In this document: positions 1 to 4,288 of the stretch, piece after piece
How the letters are laid out: each line of letters begins with the position of its first letter
Numbering within the stretch: position 1 is the stretch's first letter
Assembly: GCA_964495465.1 (NCBI GenBank)
Contig: CAZBWE010000103.1
Span: forward strand, 1-7,350
DNA length: 7,350 nucleotides
Source: CAZBWE01 sp964495465
GTDB lineage: Bacteria; Planctomycetota; Phycisphaerae; Sedimentisphaerales; Anaerobacaceae
Direction: 5' to 3'
The notes under the pieces: model-generated
Seen by the model: the letters and a program-made list of their open reading frames with translations, nothing else
What the model was told of the DNA's origin: nothing
The model's database searches: none
Position numbers and translations under genes: made by a program

Positions 1-1
1 T

Positions 2-301
2 GAAAAACAGGCAGAGATTGCAAAGGCGATAGCACATCCACTGCGGATTGCGATTATTGATTTTCTAAAAGATGGCGAGCAGTGCGTTTGTGACATCGCT
101 GAACATATCGGCTCTGAAAGGTCGAATGTCTCACGGCATCTTTCGGTAATGGTTAATGCCGGCGTGCTGGAGTATCGTAAAGACGGCCTCAAGGTCATCT
201 ATAAATTAAAGACACCCTGCATCCTCGAATTCTTCTCCTGCATCAAGGGAGTCCTGAAGCAGCAGGTAAAAGAGAATAAACAATTGCTCAAAGCCCTGTA
301 G
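2..301 (+). CDS. arsR: ArsR/SmtB-family metalloregulator, 5'-truncated
   Basis: Winged-helix repressor that should bind the operator of the arsenic operon and let go when As(III) or Sb(III) binds its cysteines. The window opens inside the gene, so only 99 C-terminal residues are visible, and full ArsR proteins are usually about 100-120. Fragment residues 10-20 (AHPLRIAIIDF) are the family's first conserved helix. Residues 26-33 (EQCVCDIA) match the ELCVCDL metal-binding box at the start of the recognition HTH, giving the Cys-x-Cys pair C28/C30. The recognition helix follows (SNVSRHLSVM), then the wing (YRKDGLKVIYKL). The third cysteine of the E. coli type (ELCVCDLC) is absent. Two C-terminal cysteines, C73 and C80, could supply extra ligands (inference). 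The microprotein and acr3 follow 39 bases downstream on the same strand. Family assignment is firm; the arsenic inducer is inferred from the motif and neighbours. Confidence 0.93.
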   Translation, partial: EKQAEIAKAIAHPLRIAIIDFLKDGEQCVCDIAEHIGSERSNVSRHLSVMVNAGVLEYRKDGLKVIYKLKTPCILEFFSCIKGVLKQQVKENKQLLKAL

Positions 302-328
302 TTTAGGCGTTTGATACAAGCCATTGAC

Positions 329-333
329 GGAAG
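329..333 (+). promoter_or_regulatory. Shine-Dalgarno of the 45-residue microprotein
   Basis: GGAAG lies seven bases before the ATG at 341, in the gap between the arsR stop and the microprotein. It is the main sign that this short frame is translated. Confidence 0.6.
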
Positions 334-340
334 AATAATT

Positions 341-478
341 ATGAAGCGAGAATTAAAGATTTTTGCAGCACTTGTTGCCATTTTTATCGTGGCTTATGCC
401 CTGCCCTTGAGCAATCCCAAAATTCAGGAAGCTATCCAGGAGGCATTCGGAACGTTTTTCGGCACTTTCTGGGGATAG
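341..478 (+). CDS. 45-residue single-span membrane microprotein in the ars operon
   Basis: Reads MKRELKIFAALVAIFIVAYA, then LPLSNPKIQEAIQEAFGTFF, then GTFWG. Residues 7-21 form one hydrophobic segment behind a short basic N-terminus, so it is either a single-span inner-membrane protein or an uncleaved signal anchor. Residues 22-36 look amphipathic. It has a good Shine-Dalgarno (329-333). Its last codons also carry the GGGG used as the ribosome site of acr3, which starts five bases after its stop, suggesting translational coupling. The motif hydrophobic span, then LP, then NPKIQEAI, recalls the N-terminal segment of COG0701-type permeases (from memory, not aligned). It could therefore be a detached permease segment, a small Acr3 partner, or a conserved leader peptide. 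The function is unknown. Confidence refers to its being a real gene. Confidence 0.7.
   Translation: MKRELKIFAALVAIFIVAYALPLSNPKIQEAIQEAFGTFFGTFWG
471..474 (+). promoter_or_regulatory. Shine-Dalgarno of acr3 inside the microprotein end
   Basis: GGGG sits nine bases before the ATG at 484 and is formed by the last Trp-Gly codons of the upstream microprotein. Ribosomes finishing the microprotein would therefore stop on the acr3 start site, an arrangement typical of translational coupling. Confidence 0.5.
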
Positions 479-483
479 AAAAA

Positions 484-1677
484 ATGGAAAATAATGCACC
501 TCAACAAGCAAAGGGATTAAGTATCTTCGAGAGATACCTTACTGTCTGGGTGGGCCTGTGCATTGTCGGCGGGATTGTATTAGGAAAGCTTGCACCCTCT
601 GTCGCAACCTATCTCGATAGTCTGGCTATCTATGTCGGAAAAGCACCGGTGGTTTCAATTCCCATTGCTGTCTGTTTGTTTTTTATGATGTATCCGATTA
701 TGGTCAAGATTGATTTCGCCGAGGTCCTCCAGGCCGGCAAAAGTGCCAAGCCAGTTGGGCTGACACTTTTCGTCAACTGGGCCATAAAACCATTTACAAT
801 GTATGCAATAGCATTGTTTTTTCTTGGAACGCTCTTTTATGGCTTTATTGGTCCTGAGGAAGTTGACCAGGTAAAGATGCCTTTCGGCCTGGATTTGCCC
901 GTTGGTGCAACCTATGGCGTCGGGAAGGTAATCGAAGTTGACGGATTGAAAGTTTTAGAAGTGCCTCTGTGGCGCAGCTATCTGGCTGGCTGTATCCTCC
1001 TCGGTATTGCTCCGTGCACTGCGATGGTCCTTGTCTGGGGATATCTGGCCAAAGGAAACGATGGACACACCCTGGTTATGGTGGCCATAAATTCTCTGAC
1101 AATGCTCGTGCTTTATGGTCCATTAGGCGGTTTCTTACTGGGTGTCGGCCGGCTGCCTGTCCCCTGGCAGGCGCTACTGCTATCCATAGCTATCTATGTC
1201 GCTTTGCCGCTTGTAGCAGGATATTTCTCACGAAGATGGATTATCGCCCATAAGGGCGAGCAATGGTTTAAAGAAAAATTTCTGCACGTACTAACGCCCA
1301 TTACCATTATTGCCCTGCTGATTACTCTGGTTTTATTGTTCTCTTTTAAGGGAGAGGTTATTCTCTCCAATCCTTTAACTATTTTCTGGATAGCGATACC
1401 ATTGTTTATACAAACGAATTTGATCTTTTGGATTGCCTATGGACTGGCAAAAGTTTTGAAGCTCGAATATCGCGATGCCGCTCCATCGGCTATGATTGGT
1501 GCATCGAATCATTTTGAGGTAGCGATAGCTACTTCAACAATGTTATTCGGTTTATCCTCGGGAGCGGCCCTGGCAACAGTTGTTGGCGTGCTTATCGAAG
1601 TGCCTGTGATGCTTATGTTAGTAAAGATTTGCCTAAAAAGCCAAAACTGGTTTGTTACACCTGCCGTCGAAACATAA
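484..1677 (+). CDS. acr3: ACR3-family arsenite efflux permease
   Basis: A 397-residue inner-membrane carrier of the bile/arsenite/riboflavin transporter (BART) superfamily that exports As(III), probably driven by the proton gradient. About ten hydrophobic segments can be traced between residues 18 and 384. Family signatures are clear: FMMYPIMVKIDF (67-78), GIAPCTAMVLVW (174-185), SNHFEVAIATS (341-351) and GVLIEVPVMLMLV (368-380). C178 and E345 correspond to the TM4 cysteine and TM9 glutamate known to be essential in characterised Acr3 proteins. An extra loop of roughly 40 residues (about 122-162) lies between TM3 and TM4, and the protein is longer than compact Acr3 proteins of about 350 residues. 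The chosen ATG has GGGG nine bases upstream and lies five bases after the microprotein stop. It sits between arsR and two small cysteine proteins, which supports arsenic detoxification. Some ACR3 proteins also move antimonite. Confidence 0.96.
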   Translation: MENNAPQQAKGLSIFERYLTVWVGLCIVGGIVLGKLAPSVATYLDSLAIYVGKAPVVSIPIAVCLFFMMYPIMVKIDFAEVLQAGKSAKPVGLTLFVNWAIKPFTMYAIALFFLGTLFYGFIGPEEVDQVKMPFGLDLPVGATYGVGKVIEVDGLKVLEVPLWRSYLAGCILLGIAPCTAMVLVWGYLAKGNDGHTLVMVAINSLTMLVLYGPLGGFLLGVGRLPVPWQALLLSIAIYVALPLVAGYFSRRWIIAHKGEQWFKEKFLHVLTPITIIALLITLVLLFSFKGEVILSNPLTIFWIAIPLFIQTNLIFWIAYGLAKVLKLEYRDAAPSAMIGASNHFEVAIATSTMLFGLSSGAALATVVGVLIEVPVMLMLVKICLKSQNWFVTPAVET

Positions 1678-1695
1678 TCAAAAATGAGGTGAAAA

Positions 1696-1929
1696 ATGAA
1701 AAAGATACAAATCCTCGGTACGGGTTGTCCCAAGTGCAAGAAGCTGGCGGAAAATGCCGAATCAGCAGCAAAGCAGGCCGGCATCGAATATGAAATAGAG
1801 AAACTAACAGAGATTAACAATATAATGAAGTTCGGCGTTATGGTTACACCTGCCTTGGCCGTGGATGGCCAAGTTAAAGTAGCAGGCAAAGTTTTATCAC
1901 CGGATGAAATTAAAAAGATGTTTATGTAA
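1696..1929 (+). CDS. Small thioredoxin-like protein (redox-active disulfide protein 2 family)
   Basis: A 77-residue cytosolic protein with a minimal thioredoxin fold of the archaeal MTH895 / Thermotoga TM0996 type. The first strand KKIQILGTG leads into C11-P-K-C14, the dithiol active site, followed by a helix rich in Ala and Lys. V50-T51-P52 is the expected cis-proline loop facing the active site, followed by the strand ALAVDGQV and a C-terminal helix. Length fits this family (about 75-85), well short of classical thioredoxin. A strong GAGGTG lies five bases before the ATG, 18 bases after the acr3 stop, so it is co-transcribed. Relatives are often found beside metalloid permeases. It probably exchanges disulfides or handles bound metalloid thiols in the same pathway, but the partner is unknown. 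Family call is firm; role is inferred. Confidence 0.9.
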   Translation: MKKIQILGTGCPKCKKLAENAESAAKQAGIEYEIEKLTEINNIMKFGVMVTPALAVDGQVKVAGKVLSPDEIKKMFM

Positions 1930-1939
1930 GCAACAAATT

Positions 1940-2314
1940 ATGTGTGCTGAAAAATCAAATGTTTGCAGCGGCGGCCCAAAATTAATACTTGCCTGCCCGG
2001 CAGCCGCTGATGTAGGTGAAATTGCAGACCGTGCGGCAAGAAAAATGACTAAAGATGGTATCGGCAGGATGTTTTGCCTGGTCGGCATCGGTGGCCGAGT
2101 GGAGGGTATTATGAAAAAGACACAAGAGGCCTCGAATATACTGGCCATTGATGGCTGTGAGCTGGACTGCGCCAAAAACTGCCTTCAACAAGCAGGATTT
2201 TCTGAATTCGAGCACCTGAGAGTTAACGACTTAGGGATGGAAAAGGGGCAAAGTGCTCCAACGAATGAAAATATTACCAAGATTGTGGAAAAATGTGCAG
2301 GCCTTATTTCATGA
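1940..2314 (+). CDS. DGC-domain putative zinc-binding protein
   Basis: A 124-residue soluble protein of the DGC-domain family (PF08859 type), named for the D71-G72-C73 motif in AIDGCELDCAKNCLQQAG (69-86). Cysteines C9, C19, C73, C77 and C81 make it a likely metal or metalloid binder, and C9 lies in CSGGPKLILACPAAADVGEI (9-28), the usual N-terminal signature. The ATG at 1940 is chosen because the family starts just before this cysteine and because it avoids overlap. An in-frame ATG at 1904 would add 12 residues (MKLKRCLCKQQI) lying wholly inside the thioredoxin-like gene. Neither start has a good Shine-Dalgarno; 1940 is ten bases past the upstream stop, so reinitiation is likely. The protein is commonly last in operons with ArsR, a permease and a small thioredoxin. 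Its biochemical function is not established to my knowledge. Confidence 0.88.
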   Translation: MCAEKSNVCSGGPKLILACPAAADVGEIADRAARKMTKDGIGRMFCLVGIGGRVEGIMKKTQEASNILAIDGCELDCAKNCLQQAGFSEFEHLRVNDLGMEKGQSAPTNENITKIVEKCAGLIS

Positions 2315-2471
2315 TGGCAAATTGCAGGCAAGATAGACAAGCCAGTTATAAAAAACAGCTAAAATTCCGAAAATCAGCGTTTTAATTGCTCCCGAATCTT
2401 TGCTTTCGAGGCGGCCTTTACCTGATTTTCATCGCAAGTTGAACAGGCCAAAAAAAATTCTGTTTACATAC

Positions 2472-2500
2472 TTGACGACCGTACTGCAATTTTATATACC
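2472..2500 (+). promoter_or_regulatory. Candidate sigma-70-type promoter for the ferredoxin
   Basis: TTGACG at 2472-2477 is followed after 17 bases by TATACC (2495-2500), or after 15 bases by TATATA (2493-2498). It is the best promoter-like match in the gap and points toward the ferredoxin. Transcription would begin at about 2506, inside the first palindrome, so the palindromes would form most of a leader of about 130 bases. Base matching only; uncertain. Confidence 0.35.
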
Positions 2501-2501
2501 G

Positions 2502-2526
2502 TACCACGGCCATCTTGGCCGTGGTA
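2502..2526 (+). repeat. Perfect 11-bp palindrome (hairpin 1)
   Basis: Arms TACCACGGCCA (2502-2512) and TGGCCGTGGTA (2516-2526) pair perfectly around a three-base loop TCT. No T-run follows, so it is not a standard intrinsic terminator. With the preceding G at 2501, its first nine bases (GTACCACGG) recur on the minus strand at hairpin 2 (2603-2625), marking both as members of one palindromic repeat family. Confidence 0.8.
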
Positions 2527-2530
2527 TCAA

Positions 2531-2573
2531 GGGCTGACCGCCTGAGGACACCTAACGACGGAAGCCCGCGATA
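2531..2573 (+). repeat. Expanded repeat unit between the two hairpins
   Basis: GGGCT (2531-2535) and AGCCC (2563-2567) pair around a 27-base interior. The 3' end, GGAAGCCCGCGATA (2560-2573), matches GGAAGCCCGTGGTA of hairpin 2 (2611-2624) at 12 of 14 positions. The unit therefore looks like hairpin 2 with about 25 extra bases in its loop. Confidence 0.55.
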
Positions 2574-2602
2574 TAAGCAGTAGGATAACAATTATCAAAT
2601 AA

Positions 2603-2625
2603 CACGGGCTGGAAGCCCGTGGTAC
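2603..2625 (-). repeat. Palindrome directly upstream of the ferredoxin (hairpin 2)
   Basis: CACGGGCT (2603-2610) and AGCCCGTG (2614-2621) form a perfect 8-bp stem with loop GGA, followed by GTAC. Read on the minus strand it begins GTACCACGG, as hairpin 1 does on the plus strand, so the two elements are inverted relative to each other. It ends four bases before the ferredoxin ribosome site and could affect translation. Confidence 0.75.
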
Positions 2626-2628
2626 AAT

Positions 2629-2632
2629 GGAG
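2629..2632 (+). promoter_or_regulatory. Shine-Dalgarno that decides the ferredoxin start
   Basis: GGAG is six bases before the ATG at 2639. It overlaps the rival ATG at 2627, which would add MEPI and has no ribosome site of its own because hairpin 2 lies directly upstream. The downstream ATG also gives the usual ferredoxin N-terminus MKVRID. Confidence 0.75.
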
Positions 2633-2638
2633 CCGATT

Positions 2639-2821
2639 ATGAAGGTTAGAATTGATGATACCTGCACCGCCTGCGGGCTTTGTGTTGATACCTGTCCTGA
2701 AGTGTTTGAAATGGGCGATGATACGGCACAGGTCATCGTTGACGAAGTCCCTGCCGAGTACGAGGACGCCGTTCAGCAGGCCGCTGACGAATGCCCGGTT
2801 GAGGCAATCGTCGTTGAATAA
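2639..2821 (+). CDS. Single-[4Fe-4S] ferredoxin
   Basis: A 60-residue cytosolic electron carrier with one [4Fe-4S] cluster, of the type used by anaerobes and thermophiles such as Thermotoga. C9-x2-C12-x2-C15 plus the remote C52 (DECPVEAIVVE) are the expected four ligands. C19, in the familiar CxxxCP position, is left over. In Thermotoga ferredoxin the equivalent cysteine forms a disulfide with a second one, but here the partner position is not a cysteine (A44/V45 region), so C19 should be a free thiol. The protein is very acidic, as usual for ferredoxins. The start is set by GGAG at 2629-2632. It has its own candidate promoter at 2472-2500 and a palindrome just upstream, and it appears monocistronic because proC converges one base after its stop. 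The redox partner is unknown. Confidence 0.95.
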   Translation: MKVRIDDTCTACGLCVDTCPEVFEMGDDTAQVIVDEVPAEYEDAVQQAADECPVEAIVVE

Positions 2822-2822
2822 C

Positions 2823-3632
2823 TTAACCTGACAATTCTTTGCTTCTCTCGCAGGCTCTTTTCAGGGCGGCCTGAACCAATGGGCTGAAATTTCCCCCTGA
2901 AAATATTTTCAGGGCCGCTTCGGTGGTTCCGCCGGGCGAGGTAACCTTCCTGCGAAGCTCGGCTGGAGTTTCCCCGGATTTATCAGCTTCAACCGCAAGC
3001 AGGCCGGCCCCCTTGGCGGTCTGCAATACCAGGTCCTTGGCCACATCTTCGGGCAGCCCCAACTCGACTGCCGCCTTTATCATCTCCTCCATCAGCAGAA
3101 AATAATAAGCAGGACCACTGCCGCTCACTGCGGTAACGGCATCTATCAAATTTTCATCTTCAACGATAACGGCCTTGCCGACCGATGAGAAAATCGTCAT
3201 TGCTTTATCCAGCATCGGCTTTGCCTTTTCGTTGGCGAATAATGCGCTGGCGCCTTCGCCAATCAAGGCGGGAGTATTAGGCATAACGCGGACTATCGCA
3301 ATATCACCCAGGGCATCAGCTATCTTTGCGACCTTTATGCCGGCAGCGATAGATATGATAAGGACATCCGGCCTGACAGCTTCTTCTATGCCTTGCAGCG
3401 CCTCGGCCATATTTTGCGGCTTGACGCTTAAAACTAAGACATTCACTTTTGAAGCTAATTCGGTATTACTCCCAACAGGAACAACGTTATATCTTTCCAA
3501 AAGAAACTGAAGCCGCTCAACCCTGATATCGCTTATAAAAATACTTTCAGGCGCATAGACCTTTGCCGCCGTTATACCCCTTATCAGGGCTTCTGCCATA
3601 TTTCCGCTGCCTATAAATCCGATGGTATTCAT
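2823..3632 (-). CDS. proC: Pyrroline-5-carboxylate reductase
   Basis: Catalyses the last step of proline synthesis, NAD(P)H-dependent reduction of 1-pyrroline-5-carboxylate to L-proline, in the cytosol. The 269-residue length is standard. The N-terminal Rossmann fold shows IGFIGSGNMAEALIRGI (4-20), with the dinucleotide-binding GxGxM pattern. The middle has VSVKPQNM and RVMPNTPALIGEGASAL. The C-terminal helical dimerisation and substrate domain carries the family signature AVSGSGPAYYFLLMEEMIKA and VTSPGGTTEAAL. All expected motifs are present, so it should be active. On its own strand AAGGA is seven bases before the ATG, supporting this start. It is divergent from the flavin-reductase-like gene across a 90-base gap and converges on the ferredoxin. 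No other proline genes are adjacent. Confidence 0.97.
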   Translation of the reverse strand: MNTIGFIGSGNMAEALIRGITAAKVYAPESIFISDIRVERLQFLLERYNVVPVGSNTELASKVNVLVLSVKPQNMAEALQGIEEAVRPDVLIISIAAGIKVAKIADALGDIAIVRVMPNTPALIGEGASALFANEKAKPMLDKAMTIFSSVGKAVIVEDENLIDAVTAVSGSGPAYYFLLMEEMIKAAVELGLPEDVAKDLVLQTAKGAGLLAVEADKSGETPAELRRKVTSPGGTTEAALKIFSGGNFSPLVQAALKRACERSKELSG

Positions 3633-3642
3633 TTCTTTGTCC

Positions 3643-3670
3643 TTGTTAAAAATAATTTTGAATTTATAAT
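3643..3670 (+). promoter_or_regulatory. Candidate promoter for the flavin-reductase-like gene
   Basis: TTGTTA (3643-3648), a 16-base spacer and a perfect TATAAT (3665-3670) would start transcription near 3677, about 46 bases before the ATG at 3723. It lies in the AT-rich gap between divergent genes and overlaps the proC leader. A weaker minus-strand pair (TTGGAT at 3695-3690 and TAAGAT at 3674-3669, 15-base spacer) could serve proC. Confidence 0.4.
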
Positions 3671-3722
3671 CTTATGAGTAATTCCTTTAATCCAAATATA
3701 AACCCAATTAAGGACAAGAGCA

Positions 3723-4226
3723 ATGCAAAAACAAGTCGAATATTCAGAAGCAATCAAAACCAAATATCCGGAGCAGGTGGTAATCGCCATAGCCAAAGAC
3801 AAAAAGGGCAGGGCCAATCCTGTTACGCTCGGCTGGACGATGATTGTGTCGGGCGAGCCGCCGATGATGGCCATAGCCGTTGCAAAGAAGCACTATTCAA
3901 TCGAGACCATCCGGCACTCGAAATGCTTTACAATTGCGTTTCCATCCTCGGAAATGGCCGATGCAGCGCTTTTCTTCGGCTCGAAGTCCGGCCGAGATGT
4001 CGACAAATTTGCCGAGTTCGACTGTAAGACCGAACCAGCCCAAAAAATCGATTCGTTGCTGCTTACCGACGCTGTGGCAAACTTCGAGTGCACGTTAGAG
4101 TCAAAGACAGAAGCCGGCGACCATATAATCTTTATTGGAAAGGTCGTTGCCTCTCATACCAACACTGAGCCGAAAAAGCGACTATACACAATAGGCCCCG
4201 GCCATAAATTGGGCTCGGCATCATAA
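3723..4226 (+). CDS. Flavin-reductase-like FMN-binding protein
   Basis: A 167-residue cytosolic protein of the flavin reductase-like family (PF01613), a split-barrel FMN-binding fold that includes NAD(P)H:flavin oxidoreductases and electron-transfer flavoproteins. The family core is clear: NPVTLGWTMIVSGEPPMMAI (32-51), then VAKKHYSIETIRHSKCFTIA, then FGSKSGRDVDKFAE, and near the C-terminus the strand DHIIFIGKVVASH. These regions normally form the FMN pocket. AAGGA (3710-3714) is eight bases before the ATG, and a promoter-like TATAAT lies upstream. It is divergent from proC and 62 bases ahead of the membrane-protein gene, so it may head a two-gene transcript, but nothing links their functions. 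Which substrate or partner oxygenase it serves cannot be read from the sequence; in anaerobes relatives may act in oxygen or iron chemistry. Confidence 0.92.
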   Translation: MQKQVEYSEAIKTKYPEQVVIAIAKDKKGRANPVTLGWTMIVSGEPPMMAIAVAKKHYSIETIRHSKCFTIAFPSSEMADAALFFGSKSGRDVDKFAEFDCKTEPAQKIDSLLLTDAVANFECTLESKTEAGDHIIFIGKVVASHTNTEPKKRLYTIGPGHKLGSAS

Positions 4227-4288
4227 AAAGATGGAACATTCCCACAAGAGTTCAACTAAAAACAAGGATTTTTTGAGGAAGATACAAA

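Larger units (their letters stand above)
2315..2638. other. Gene-free gap with palindrome cluster
   Basis: No credible gene is seen on either strand in this gap of more than 300 bases. The first half (to about 2460) is AT-rich and featureless, with no convincing intrinsic terminator for the ars operon. The second half holds a promoter-like sequence (2472-2500) and a cluster of related GC-rich palindromes (2502-2625) ending at the ferredoxin ribosome site. Confidence 0.7.

Noticed and set aside
1684..1692. A mini-frame ATG AGG TGA just before the thioredoxin-like gene.
   Set aside because: It is two codons long and is simply the Shine-Dalgarno region GAGGTG; no evidence for a leader peptide.
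2314..2385. A 23-codon frame starting in the stop codon of the DGC gene (TGATG overlap).
   Set aside because: The overlap looks like coupling, but there is no Shine-Dalgarno, the peptide is short and basic with no recognisable motif, and it lies in AT-rich non-coding sequence.
2421..2458. GGCCT...AGGCC followed by a run of A as a terminator.
   Set aside because: The loop is over 20 bases, the stem only five pairs, and the A-run gives T before the stem on the minus strand, the wrong order.
2502..2526. Hairpin 1 as an intrinsic terminator for the ars operon.
   Set aside because: The stem is strong, but no T-run follows on either strand and it is almost 190 bases past the last ars gene.
2583..2596. 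GGATAACAATTATC, which resembles half of the E. coli lac operator and is a small palindrome.
   Set aside because: Five-base arms are common in AT-rich DNA and no LacI-family gene is present; the likeness is probably chance.
2501..2625. The palindrome cluster as a CRISPR array.
   Set aside because: Units differ in length and orientation, spacers are not uniform, and no cas gene is nearby.
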